From Brachypterus glaber (taxonomy: Eukaryota; Arthropoda; Insecta; Coleoptera; Kateretidae): a stretch of 64,000 bases of DNA. The stretch is from assembly GCA_958510825.1 (NCBI GenBank), contig OY294047.1:53985365-54049364 (forward strand), read 5' to 3'. The notes under the pieces were generated by a model, which saw only the letters and a program-made list of their open reading frames with translations, made no database searches and had not been told where the DNA came from. Position numbers and translations under genes: made by a program. Positions 10,752 to 21,719 of this stretch are shown here, in pieces (position 1 is the first letter of the stretch; every line of letters starts with the position of its first letter).

Positions 10752-11245
10752 GTATATTAAAGTACTAGTTTCATAACATACGTTTTTAGCGCACGAGTAC
10801 AAGTTTAGAAAACGAGCCGCTTGCGGCGAGTACTAGTGCGCTAAAAACGTGTAATGATACGAGTGCTTTATGCAATTTTTTCTATTTTGCTCTAAAATTT
10901 AAAAAAACTTACATTTAAATTGATGACTAATTTAGGGATTTTTGTTTTGGGTTGGCATTACAGTTTACACTATGTTTAAAATTCTAAGAACAAATGATAT
11001 TTTGATATATTTTACAGTCATTTCTTCTTTTTTCACTGCAATTAACCAGTCCACAATTTTAACACGGTAAAAAATAACACAAACACAAAATTTAATCAAA
11101 TATTAAACTTTAAAATCGACATTGACATTTGCACGCAAAACGTCAAGAGATAGGCTTTTGTATGTTGCCAACCCAACAGAAAACAAAGTAGAGACCTCTT
11201 ATGGGCCTATAAGAACACGCAAAATGCGTGAGATTATGAGATTAT
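10752..11245 (-). repeat. repeat family F, copy 1
   Basis: About 490 bp. It starts with a hairpin around GAGCCGCTTGCGGCGAG, flanked by a TACTAGTTTCATAACA arm, and ends CTCTTATGGGCCTATAAGA. It faces copy 2 (11905-12371) in inverted orientation; copy 3 is at 61277-61757. Confidence 0.85.
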
Positions 11246-11261
11246 AAGAGTCGCAAAATAG

Positions 11262-11583
11262 AAAATAGTTATTTATGGTACTAGTGGGTAAAGTAAGAAA
11301 ATTAACCTGCGAGGCGTCAGCCAAGCAGGTTAATTTTCGAGAGGGCAATATCGGTTTACCCATGAGTGCCATACAAGGTTTTATCCAATAAATAGCTTAG
11401 GAATTCATATTTTTATAAAAAAGTTTAATGATATTTACTAGAAAATAATTTGACAAGTGACAGTTGAGTGGATAAAATAAATAATTATCCACTCAATAAA
11501 GTAAAAGCCACGCGGGGGTTATTATAGAGTTTATCTATTTAAAATAAAGCTGGTAATTGTCTTATTATCTGTATGTATTGGAT
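11262..11583 (+). repeat. repeat family A, copy 4
   Basis: Lacks the GATATTGCCCATGAG side of the conserved hairpin: GTAAGAAAATTAACC is fused directly. The rest is intact. It sits between two inverted family-F copies. Confidence 0.85.
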
Positions 11584-11904
11584 AAAAAATATAAATTGTC
11601 GTAAAAAAGTACATTCTACTTACAATTAAAAATATTTGCTGCACTTTGGTATAGTAAGAATAATACTAACATTAGTAATTAGATCAGCATTTGCAGAATA
11701 ACTGTAAATCTAGTTGACCTTATTTGTATAAAAATTATGAAAATTATAGGTAGCTAAACGATAAAATAAATCGCTCTCTTATCCAGTGCAGGGGATATTC
11801 TAAGAATAGTTTGTACAGTCAATTTGCGCCTCCGCCAAAAGTTTAAAAGTTAAGTTGTAATAGAAATTAATACATTGAATATTTAAAAGATCTCGGAAGG
11901 GACT

Positions 11905-12371
11905 ATTTTTTCTATTTTGCGACTCTTATAAGTTCATAATCACACGCATTTTGCGTGTCTTATAGGCCCATAAGAGGTCTGTACTTTTTGTTCTTTTGGG
12001 TTAGCAACAGACCTGGCCTATCGCTTGACGTTTTCCGTGCAAATGTCAATGTCGCTTTAAAGTTGAGTTTTCTACAAAATTTTGTGTTTAGGTTATTTTT
12101 ACCATGTTAAAATTGTGGCTTGGTTAATTGCAGTAAAAAAGAGAAGAGATGACTATAAAATATATCAAAATATCATTTGTTCTTAGAATTTTAAACATGG
12201 TGTAAACTGTAATGCCAATCCAAAACAAAAATCCCTAAATCAGTCAATATGAATGTAAGTTTTTTTAAATTTTAGAGCAAAATAGAAAAAATTGTATAAA
12301 GCACTCGTTTCATAACACGTTTTTAGCGCACGAGTACTAGTGCGTATGTTATGAAACTAGTACTTTAATAT
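11905..12371 (+). repeat. repeat family F, copy 2
   Basis: Inverted partner of 10752-11245. Its terminal hairpin is shortened: CGTTTTTAGCGCACGAGTAC lacks the GCCGCTTGCGGC core present in copies 1 and 3. Confidence 0.85.
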
Positions 12372-12526
12372 ACTATTTCCTTCTCACATGTGGTATAAAT
12401 TGTTATTTTGTGAAGTATTGGGAAAAAAATTATTTTAAAAGTCATTTTTTTAGTGTTTTTTTTTTTTGAATTTTTATTTTTGTTTTTATTTAATAACTCA
12501 GGAACCCTTTGAGATATATCAACAAG

Positions 12527-12783
12527 TTTTAGATTTTAAGCTTTCACGGCCATTAAGATATAAAGAACTTTCACTTTCGGGTTTAGACCGTGTTAATGGA
12601 TTTTCACTTTCCGACGTTTCGTCTCTTACTACTAGAGACATCTTCAGGGATTAATCTTACACCTTACTACTAGAGACATCTTTCAGATTAATCCCTGAAG
12701 ATGTCTCTAGTAGTAAGAGACGAAACGTCGGAAAGTGAAAATCCATTAACACGGTCTAAACCCGAAAGTGAAAGTTCTTTATA
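12527..12783. mobile_element. foldback MITE family G, copy 1
   Basis: A nearly perfect palindrome of about 230 bp: the arm ATAAAGAACTTTCACTTTCG to GGGATTAATCT pairs with AGATTAATCCC to CGAAAGTGAAAGTTCTTTAT. The flanks share TATATCAACAAG (12515-12526 and 12780-12791), a target duplication overlapping the element end. A deleted copy is at 47884-47995. Confidence 0.88.
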
Positions 12784-12786
12784 TCA

Positions 12787-13875
12787 ACAAGGTTTGAAAA
12801 TTTCGGACCACACATACGGGGGAAATATAGGGAAAATAATTTGGTTGGCAGCATTATTTTTTTATTTTTAATTTCTATTTTTTCAAGCTTTAACCATGAA
12901 TACAATTTTTCAAGTTGCTACCGAAGTCACTTTGTTCATACTGCTGACATCTGTCCACAAATATCTGAGTTAAATAATAACATAATTTCCTGCTTTTGCA
13001 GGAACATTTAACCATACTGCAGGATAAATTGCTTTTGTATGTATTTAATAGATGTCGCTTGGTAAAGTATTTTAAAAATCATTTATGAAATATTTTTCTT
13101 TTGAATTAAATTTAAAATATACACTGCTCAAATAATTATTGCAAAAATTAAATGGGAGATAATTTTTTTTTCTATTTTTATTTTATAATAAGCCGTGAAG
13201 ATATGTTATGCTTCGCCCTCCCTTTAACTTTGAACGGCTTAAAATATAAACTTGAAATTTGAAATACGCAAATAACAAGTCAAACATTTTTTGGTGCCTA
13301 TATATAATATGATATGCTTACTAAGCATTGCTTAGGGGGCACAGAGACAGGGAGGCAAGAAGGAACGTTTTTTAAACAGAAAGGGGGTATTGTTATACAT
13401 CATTTTAAAGCTCATAAAATTCTCTATTCGACCATATTTTTTTATTTTTTAAATATTTTTTTTTACAAAAAGGTTCTCATTTTTCAATTTTTAAGATTTT
13501 TTTTGTAAAATTTTATTTATATCATTTAAAATTAGTTTGAAAGTATAACTATTTTTCAAAAATTGTTTTTTTTTTTTTAAATAACACCATCAACCTAAAA
13601 AATTAATCCAATTCTGAGAAATCCTGAAAATTTGCATTTACAGTTCAATTTTTCATAAAAAATTAAAAAAAAAAATCCCAAAAAAATTTTAAGCAAAAAA
13701 AAAATGTACTTAAAAATATTTGAAGAGTACATAAATTTGGTCTTGACCATATACCTATTAATTTAGGTCAATGTCTTTATCTATCTGCGGGGCATCGAAA
13801 ATATTATGTTGCAACCAAATAATTTAACACGAATGAATCAAAACCTTAATTATTTTGGAAAGTTTTTTAAATTAT
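12787..13875. other. non-coding stretch with Q-related remnant
   Basis: 13315-13440 resembles the G-rich inner part of family Q (AAAGGGGGT, TACATCATTTTAAAGCT) but lacks TIRs. The 13314-13508 open frame is inside this remnant. Nothing else is recognised. Confidence 0.4.
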
Positions 13876-13876
13876 A

Positions 13877-13915
<39 letters not shown>

Positions 13916-14690
13916 CCATACAGTGAGCGGCATAGCCGATGAGACTGATTCTAGTTTCTATTAACTAAAATTAATATGTATTAATATAGTATAATTGTCT
14001 AAGACTAAGTTTTATCACATAAAGTTAAAGTCTATCACAGGAAAAAAAAATCACATTTAAATACTTTGTTTGATAATTAGGCAGGAAAGTGAACCCATTG
14101 ATTAAACAATCGGCTTAGCTCATTGTCAAGTCTATTTTTGAACTGATTTGTGTTAGTTGCTGAAACGGTTTCTATGTTTAGACTATTCCAACGGTAAACC
14201 ACACTGTTTGATATGAAGTTCTTTCTGGGCAGTCTTGAACACCTCTCTTTCTCAATTTTTTTATTATGTCCTCTCAAGTTTATGTTGTTACTGATTTGGA
14301 AAATTCGAAGGTCAATATCAAAGTAGTTGTTCAAGATTTTATATGTTAGGATTAGATCTCCGCGTATTCTTCTTTCAGCCAATGTGGTAAGTTTCATTTG
14401 TTTTAGTCTCTCAGGGTAGGGAAGCTGCTTTAGTTCCGGAGGTAATTTTGTAACTCTTCTTTGTACTTTTTCAAGTAGTTCTATATCAGAAATAAAATAC
14501 GGGTTCCAGATTGACTCAGCATATTCTAGAATTGGGCGTATATATGATTTATATAGTTTAGCTATGTTAACAATGGAGTGATCCTTGAATGCTATACGGA
14601 TGAGGTATATAACTGTATTTGCCCTTTTCACAATTCTGGATATGTGAGGCTCCCATTTTAAGTTATCTGATATAGTTATACCTAGTTATG
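13876..14690 (-). mobile_element. non-LTR retrotransposon, 5'-truncated reverse transcriptase C-terminus
   Basis: The minus frame from about 14684 to the stop at 14077 encodes LGITISDNLKWEPHIS, IVNIAKLYKSYIRPILEYA, LEKVQRRVTKL and NNINLRGHNKK, the thumb and connection region that follows the catalytic domain in CR1/jockey-like LINEs. The catalytic palm is missing (5' truncation). The 3' end is a (AAT)n tail at 13876-13916 on plus as (ATT)n. AAATTAT occurs on both sides (13869 and 14695) and may be the target duplication. The frame is still open over about 200 codons, suggesting a fairly young insertion. Confidence 0.88.
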
Positions 14691-14699
14691 TTTCAAATT

Positions 14700-15230
14700 A
14701 TTTTTTTTATCTCTTACCCAATAACTTTTTTAAAAACGATTTAACTCGGAGACTTTAATATCGACACCCACGAATGGGAGCAGGCAGGGTTGTGAGGTAT
14801 AAAACATATTTTGGACGACCATGACTAAAACGGTATTTTACTCCCTCTTTTGCAGGTCTAAACCTACTGCTTTACTCTGTATCATGGTATTCGCGATTCC
14901 CAAGTAACACAGTAGCTATGGAGTATATCATACCGCTCTTTCGCAGCAAAATTACAGCCATAAGGCTGCGAAAGAGCGGTAAGAGATACTAACTCGTTAA
15001 AATCCGTATTACTTTTTCCTGAAAACTTTGTAAAGTTTGCTCTAACAGCGTAACACATTTAAAATAAAATGATCATGTTGGAAAAAACAATAATTGTTAA
15101 TTATTAAAAACGCAAACCTGTCACTTTGCGATTAATGGATATCTTGATTTAATTTAAAAGAAATCGTAAAAATTGACTAAATTTTATGTAAATATATTTT
15201 TCGGTCGTGCAAAAAATAGTGTATATACCT
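14700..15230. other. non-coding stretch with perfect 17-bp stem-loop
   Basis: TACCGCTCTTTCGCAGC (14931-14947) pairs perfectly with GCTGCGAAAGAGCGGTA (14965-14981) around a 17-nt loop. 14840-14890 resembles a phrase repeated near 19800-19870 (TTTACTCCC, GGTYTAWRCCTACTG). Confidence 0.5.
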
Positions 15231-15352
15231 TAGGAGTAAACTGTGTTTTAGCCTCTAGCATGATTGTCTCCCTCGTTACGCTTAGCTGGGCTCCGCGGCG
15301 CTCGGAAAACATTCATGCTGCGGGAATAAAACAACCAGTTTACTCCCTTGTT
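15231..15352. repeat. hairpin element with GC-rich core
   Basis: GGAGTAAACTG (from about 15231) and CAGTTTACTCC (to about 15349) form arms around a GC-rich centre, TGGGCTCCGCGGCGCTCGG. The open frame at 15173-15358 spans it and is not convincing as a gene. Confidence 0.55.
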
Positions 15353-15500
15353 ATATAAATTTTATTCGATTAGCTAATATATTTATTTATTTATTTATTT
15401 TATATAAATGGCTCTTGGCACTGACGAGCTTCAGAAGCGCGTTATATGAACAAATTTTAATGAAAATTGAAAAGTCTTCTATACTGAATTTTTTGTTCCT

Positions 15501-15728
15501 AGGGAACGTTCCAGTATTACGTAACGCAAAATGTACCAAAATTCATACACTTCATACATCGGTTCTCGCGTTATTCAAGGCTGTAGAGATTTCATATTTT
15601 GACTACCCCCCTATTAGGGGGGTAGCCAAAATATGAAATCTCTATAATCTATAATAACGCGAGAACCGGGGTATGAAGTGTATGAATTTTGGTACAATTT
15701 GCGTTACGTAATACTTGAACGTTCCCCT
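15501..15728. mobile_element. Harbinger-like palindromic MITE family H, copy 1
   Basis: A 228-bp near-perfect palindrome with ends GGGAACGTTCCAGTATTACG and its complement, flanked by CTA on both sides. The sister copy at 31312-31550 is flanked by TTA. A 3-bp YTA duplication and GGG termini fit PIF/Harbinger-type MITEs. Confidence 0.85.
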
Positions 15729-15978
15729 ACTTTCGTTTTTTTTTTCATCTTGTATATCAATTAACATTTTCAGTGTAGATATAAAAAGACATTGACCCAA
15801 TTAAATATATGGTCAAGAGCAAAACCTTTCAGATGTATTTTTTATTATAACATAGCTTATAATAACGCGTTTTTATGAAGAATTAATCTTGAATTATACT
15901 TTTTTAATCAGAAAATAATTAGAAAATTTTAATTGTTAGTATAAAATTTACAGTAATACAGGGTATCTCAGAAATTAT

Positions 15979-16189
15979 CAACGAACTAACAACTCTTCTC
16001 TCTAGAATACGCATACCGTTAATATAAAGTATCGCCAACATCTCGGTTTGTTTGTAAACAAATAGTTGGTATATTCAGGCCTGAACAATAACAATTACCA
16101 GTAACTGTTATTGTTGTCTCTGTTAGAACAAAGCTGTGCGAGTAAGACAGACAAATGTATATGTTGGCTACGTTTTTGTCAGTTTTTAC
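15979..16189 (+). mobile_element. hAT-like MITE family B, 3'-truncated copy
   Basis: Begins CAACGAACTAACAACTCTTC and follows the family up to GTTTTTACAAA, then ends without its right TIR. Confidence 0.85.
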
Positions 16190-16244
16190 AAAAACAAACT
16201 TCGCTTAATTAATGTAATTAATATGTCACGATGGATTTATTTAT

Positions 16245-16610
16245 TTTATTTATTTAATTATTTATTAACGGGGAAAACCCCACTAAAAAATTAAATGTAC
16301 ATTAGATAACATGATAATAGAAACCTAATATATAAAAAAAATAATTGTAACAAAACAAATAGTACCAATAACCTTTAATTAACAAATAATATACAATACT
16401 AAAATTAAAAAATTTAAACATTAATAAGAAATTTAAACATTAATGAAGTTAATGCTTTTTAAAGAGGTTTTAAACGATCTCAAATTGGAAAAAGTAAAGT
16501 CACAAAAGTCATGACTCTGTCCATGGGAGAATTACAACCGTAATTTGTACGGTGATATGGGATTTTAAAAAGCGGAAAAAAGTTGCCAAAAATCCTAGGC
16601 AAAATCCCGG
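16245..16610 (-). mobile_element. probable LINE 3' end
   Basis: On the minus strand a broken frame ends with FSNLRSFKTSLKS, resembling the final helix of LINE polymerases, then an AT-rich UTR with GTGGGGTTTTCCCCG and a (AAATA)n-like tail. Stops interrupt the frame, so this is tentative. Confidence 0.35.
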
Positions 16611-16616
16611 TATTTT

Positions 16617-17974
16617 TTGACAAGATTTTTTTCTAGAAATTTCAGAAAGCTTAAACATATTTTATTTTTTGGTCAAAAAATTCGGAAATCAAACAAGAAT
16701 CTTGTAAAAGGTACAAATATTTTGTATACTTTGACGCACGGATTTGTGGCTACGGGAAATATGTTTGGAATGTATGTGCAAGTGAGAGGCCCGTTGCAGG
16801 CACGAACGCCTTATAACGCTTTTGACGGAAAGAAAAGGGCGCGCATGATTCCTCCCCCTTTCGTCGGAGACTTTGTGTCATGCGGAGAACTAGCTAAAAT
16901 ATTTTTTTAATATATTTCTTGTTATATTTTACAATCTAAGGCCTCACGAGGATAATAGAGAGAAATGGACTTGGATTCAGAGACTAAAAATTGGTAAAAA
17001 ACATAATTAGCTGTAAAATATTTTTTTTAATTAGCTAGTTGCCCTTTCCAGTAAAGGCCTGAGCTTCAATGCACCCTGTATAGGTGAGAAATCAGAAACA
17101 CTCGGTATATAAAATTCGCACACTTCCTCAGCGAGGCACGTGAGTCGTTAACCCCACGAGGTTGTGGATCTCGCTCAGCTGTTTGAAAAACGCTCTCTCC
17201 TCCGACCACTAATACTTTTCTTCGGCTCATAACTGCCAGTTTTGCCTAGAAGATGATGTTCAGCATACACACCTAGAAAACAGCGATATTACCAATAATC
17301 AAATTAAATAAAATCAGTTCAAATATTATCGATTTTGATCCCCTTATTGGGGCCATTGAGGTAGAGAGGCCTCAATGGGTGGGGCCTATTGTCTTGTCCT
17401 ACAAGGAGGATAAATATGTACCCTGAGGATAGCACAATATTCTTAACAAAAGAAAAATTAAAAAAAATATTAAAAAAGCTTTAACCCCCCAAAACTTTTT
17501 TATTTTTGGGGGAATTAGATACTTTTAAAATTGATCCTGATAAAAATAAATTTTCCTGAAAAAGTTATCGGAATATTCTTTCAGATTTTTTTGATTTTTT
17601 TTTAAGCTTAACCCCTCATAACTTTTTGTTTTTGGGGGGATAACTTTTAAAACGACATATTCCCCTCGTAGAACTTAATTTTTCCTGAAAACTTCAAGTC
17701 GATCAGATTATTCGTTCTTGAGATATCGTGTTTACAAAAATCATGACATCAGACATTTGAAAAAAAAAAGATTCTTATTTTTTCATGAAACAACTTTATA
17801 TCCAAGGATTTTTTGGCTAGGACGATTTTTGAAAATTCGAAACTACCGTATAATATTATTCTAGCGCAGGAATACCTAATAAAATAACAGAAAAAATGCT
17901 GATTTACCTTAAGTGTACCACCCTGTATCACTTAGTTTGTACTTTTTTGTGAATAATAAATTCTTTACTCTATA
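16617..17974. other. low-complexity and unassigned sequence
   Basis: The 16617-16910 open frame has no recognisable domain. 17040-17280 is less AT-rich and holds TATATAAAA (17108) followed by CCTCAGCGAGG about 25 bp on, a possible promoter-like arrangement without a downstream open frame. 17690-17750 carries a TCGATCAGATTATTCGTTCT phrase shared with a repeat near 32170. Confidence 0.3.
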
Positions 17975-18126
17975 TTATGTAACTTGAGGTAGGCCTATAT
18001 GCCCATTAGCCGCCGAAGAAAGAATATATGGGTGTCCATCCATCGACATCTCCTCGTACTTGCTGGTCTCCTGGTGGTCCTGCTGACCAACGTGATCTAG
18101 CCCAGCCTTCTTTCTGCTTCGGTGCA
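17975..18126 (-). CDS. candidate terminal coding exon of an unknown gene
   Basis: After an acceptor-like CATGTTTTCAG (18137-18127) the minus frame encodes about 49 residues, HRSRKKAGLDHVGQQDHQ through a YEEMSMDGHPY segment to the C-terminal GHIGLPQVT and a TAA. Composition and codon use look genic and unlike the surrounding AT-rich repeats, and no transposon family is recognised. It would be the cytosolic tail or last exon of a minus-strand gene whose other exons are not seen; the neighbouring DNA is SINE and LINE. I do not recognise the product. Confidence 0.4.
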
Positions 18127-18242
18127 CTGAAAACATGACGTACTGGCCTGCTAGAAAAAGCGTTAGATTTCTAAGGAGCCCATACACGACAGCAGGATAA
18201 CATCTAAACTCGGCACAGAATTAAATTAAATATTTCATTACA

Positions 18243-18500
18243 TGTTTGTTTAACCTCGTACTATTCTACTTAATTAAGCATCCCCTAAGTCCAGGACTTG
18301 TGTGGGTTAGTAGTAGAGGGAACCACCGGCTTATACTGACTTTCAAACCAGTTTTTATAGGGAGTGTCCGCTTCACTTACGCCTTCGCCAAATTTAAATT
18401 ATTAATTAACTGAAAAAGGCAAATCGGCGCCAGTGAGAATCGAACTCACGCTAGTTGGCTACTAGACTTGTCATGTACAGACGCGGTAGACCACTACACC
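18243..18500 (-). mobile_element. tRNA-derived SINE, copy 1
   Basis: On the minus strand the head reads TGTAGTGGTCTACCGC (A-box-like, 18483-18498) and GTGAGTTCGATTCTCAC, a perfect 5-bp T-arm with a B box (18432-18448), then GGCGCC. A non-tRNA body follows down to AATAGTACGAGGTTA. A copy with the same boundaries lies at 60969-61214. No acceptor stem can form, so it is not a working tRNA. Confidence 0.88.
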
Positions 18501-18645
18501 CATCCTCCCATCTATCTATATGTCTGAGTAAAAAGTAAAAATGGGATCAACGCATCTATGATTAGTGGTTAAAAAAAAGCCTTTTAGTGATATTTTTATT
18601 ACACATTGTGCTTTTGATAATTTTTGACATTTAGATTAAATTGAC

Positions 18646-18998
18646 TGTCGACATCAGCCCTCAACACGTGGGCTGGAGAAAAACTAAGAGAAAGCTGGTC
18701 AACGGTCACGAACTGCAGACAGGCAAAGGACTTCCTTTCCGGTCCAAGCAAGTCAAAAACCGCGTGGCTACTAGGAAGAAGCCGAGCCACAATCAGCCAA
18801 CTCACAGGGATCCTCACGGGTCACTGTGAACTAGGAAGGCACCTGTTCAAGATGAAGGTCGGTAACGACCCCGTCTGTTCGGGTTGCGGGATACGACAGG
18901 AGATCTTCGGAGTGGCAACTCTCCGAAGAGAGGAGTTGCGTACCCTTGCCTGGACAGATATAAGGAGGTCCAGCAGGTTTAGGCAGGGAGTAGGGTAG
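18646..18998 (+). mobile_element. non-LTR retrotransposon RNase H C-terminus, decayed
   Basis: The plus frame reads STSALNTWAGEKLRESW, NCRQAKDFLSGPSKSKTAWL, LGRSRATISQLTGILTGHC, ELGRHLFKMKVGNDPVCSGC and REELRTLAW to TAG at 18996. The W-x-L-x-G-x-S-R and LTGHC blocks are typical of RNase H domains in jockey/R1-type LINEs. The zinc-knuckle half is deleted compared with the copy at 6484. A conserved 3' UTR with a (TAC)n tail runs to about 19094. The TGA at about 18644 marks the truncated 5' end. Confidence 0.82.
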
Positions 18999-19094
18999 AT
19001 ATGTGGCTGGGACAGTTCGGGGCTGGCAAAAAGGACCATAATGGCCTAGTTGCCTGGCTTGTAGCCACCCCACCCTTACTACTACTACTACTAG

Positions 19095-20534
19095 ATTGAC
19101 TGTCATTTTACCTCTTACAAATAATTATAAAAAAGTTAATAAAAAGTGAAAGTTTGTTAAAAATTATAATAAAAATACATTTCACTATGAAACCTTTATG
19201 GGGCACTGCATTGTATTGCTTCATTTTAACAAAACTTACATAAGAATCAAAATTAATTCTAACAACCATAAAACAAGAAACAAATGAACATCAACTCAGA
19301 TAGATTCTGCGCGGAGTTTAGCGATACCTACTTCGCAGAAATTTTATTAAAATTTTAACCCGTTAACCACGTTTTAGAGTACCCGGCCTTTCTCTTAAAT
19401 GCGCTACCGTTCTAGGAGATGAAACTTTATTTTTTTAATCCTAAAGGCTTATCCTAGGATCGCCTATCTAGGCATTTTATAAATAGTAAATTTAAGTAAA
19501 TTCTAGACCTTTTCTTTTACAAATCAATTATTAAAGTACCTATTTGCTCATAAAAGAGATCCTGCGGACGGATTTAGATTCAATGACTCAAAATTAGTAA
19601 AAAAAAAGTTTATTCCTGAGGTATATACAATATTTTTTGCACTACCGACAACTTTATTTACATAAAATAAATAATTTACAAAATTTACAAGAAAAAGTAA
19701 TAAAAAATATGGATTTTTATAAAATAATGAGGCAGCAGAGGCTGTATTAATTATTTTGCCATCCAAATATCAAGTTAAAAGTGTACAGCTATCGTAGATA
19801 ACAAGATACAGATGCGGGAGTAAAACAGTAGGTTTATGCCCGCAAAACAGGGAGTAAAATAACTTTTTAGTCCCGGTCGTGCAAAAAATATAATTAAAAT
19901 TTTAGCAGTAGGGTACAGCCTGCCAGTTATCTCGTAAATTTTTGTGTTGTTTTAAATATGGCCGCCGTTGAACTTACATAAGTAAAAAATAAAAAAAAAT
20001 CGACTTTGTATTTTGCGGTCGGTATAATTAGTTTTGTGGGCTACTAGTGACGGATATTTATAAGGCCAGATGCAGATTCTGCACCCTCAAATTGACATAA
20101 ATCAAAACAAAAATAAAAGTTTACTTTTGTAGTCCTAAAATAACCCGAGTTCAAGAAAATGTATGTCGTGTATGGCCAGCTATATTCCTATTTCTCTAGC
20201 CTGCATCTAGTATGCGAGTCTAGAAAGAATGGCATGGCTATTCGCGATGTATCATCATTGTATCGGCGACTGGAAAGATGCGGGTTCTGCAATTTATGCT
20301 AACACGTCTTTTCTAACCGACATTCTGTTCGCTACACACGGAGAAAACTGTTTTTTCCTACGATCTAGTTAGTAGTTAGTGCCTATTTCGCACCCGTTGC
20401 TTATGATGACGGTTAGAAAGTGACAGTCAGCTGATTTTACATATCTGCTGTCAGAAAATTAGTAAACGTCAAACAAATAACCTCAAATTGACAAACTAAT
20501 TTTAAGATAATTTTTGCGTTTTTTGACTGTTTAG
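19095..20534. other. AT-rich unassigned sequence
   Basis: 19795-19870 shares TTTACTCCC/GCAGGTYTAAACCTACTG-like phrases with 14840-14890. 20055-20290 has GATGCAGATTCTGCA and GATGCGGGTTCTGCA, a loose repeat. No supported gene. Confidence 0.35.
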
Positions 20535-20619
20535 GTGTTAGGCTGCGCCTCGTAAAAAAAGCACTCACGTGCACTAAAAACTAGGTTCGCTTACTCGGTG
20601 CGTAATATACTATTTTTCA

Positions 20620-21660
20620 CTACTAGCTTTGGAACATATCCATTATTTATCATGTTTTCAGACTGTGAAATCAATTTTCTTCACCTATAGCAATAATAAT
20701 TTTTTCTCTCCTAGTAGGAGTAAATTTTATAAACAATTGATTTCTGTCACTTTAGATGTTTCAGTTCTTTGTGCAATTTTTACTAATTAAACCCAAGAAA
20801 TAGTATATTGTTTTACTAAGAGGAAAAGTGAAGCTTTTTTTTACTAGTCTGTAGAATTTACGGACGACGCGAAGCGGAGTCCGGAAACTACAGACGAGTA
20901 AAAAAAAGCACTTTTCCTCTGAGTGAAACATACTATTTTTTCTTCAAGCATCCTATATATATTTTTAAAAATATTAATTTTTGAATTTAATTTATTCAGT
21001 AATATAGTATGTTTTTTTTTATTAAAATAGGCAAATAAAACCCTTTCGAAATAAACTTAAACCTTCCTTAGCTCATTTTAAATTTTTTTCGTAGGCGAAA
21101 TCGTACACTTTTCGCGATTTCGATGGTAACTTGTCTAATGTAGCATTTGCAATTTCGGAAAGATTTTTAGGTGCATAAACCATATATTCTTGTTCAATCA
21201 TTTTTAATCAATTTCACACAAGGTTTTTGCACAGAATCTCGAGTCAACCAACTGTTTACATAATAAACAAACAAGTTTAAAGTATGGCTGTCATCAAAGT
21301 CAAAGAGTGCTGTCGCCAGTGGTGGTTTTGATAACTAACTTTTTTTAACGGCGTACAACAATGAACTCATTTTTTTACTGTAAAAAAATAGATCACTTCT
21401 AACTAGTGTGTTCAGTTATAAAATATGAACATTTTAGTACGCTTGAAGAAAAATACCTTTAAATAACTTTTTATTTATTAAATATAATTAATTATAATTA
21501 CTACCAATTAATACAATCAATAATTAGCTAAATATTATGAAAAAAATTAAAAAAAAACTAAATTTTTAAAGGTCTTTTCAAAGTATTTATTTGATCAAGG
21601 CTACTTGATTTTTATGAAAATTTCAAGAAACATAATTTCTGTTAATAATTTATTTTATTA
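20620..21660 (+). repeat. repeat family P, copy 1, interrupted by a 650-bp insertion
   Basis: 20620-20803 and 21456-21660 match the continuous copy at 24600-25000. The 20804-21455 block is absent from that copy, so it is an insertion. The insert contains a long hairpin (20810-20940) with a GACGCGAAGCGGAGTC core and the fragment at 21073-21201. Confidence 0.8.
21073..21201 (-). pseudogene. short open frame resembling the N-terminus of an insect tyrosine-recombinase-like ORF
   Basis: The minus ATG at 21201 opens 42 codons: MIEQEYMVYAPKNL, then LDKLPSKSRKVYDFAYEK, then TGA. The LP-x-K-S-x-x-x-Y-x-x-A-Y pattern resembles the N-terminal SAM-like segment of Crypton/phage-integrase-type recombinases found in insect genomes; that similarity is from memory. 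No catalytic domain is present. It lies inside the insertion at 20804-21455. Confidence 0.3.
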
Positions 21661-21719
21661 TTTGAATAAAAATAGTTAAATAGTGCTAGTAGTGAAAAAA
21701 CTAATATATAAACTACGAG

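Noticed and set aside
18420..18500. Functional tRNA gene on the minus strand
   Set aside because: T-arm and B box are perfect but the 5' end cannot pair with the GGCGCC 3' side, and the same sequence with a long body recurs at 60969.
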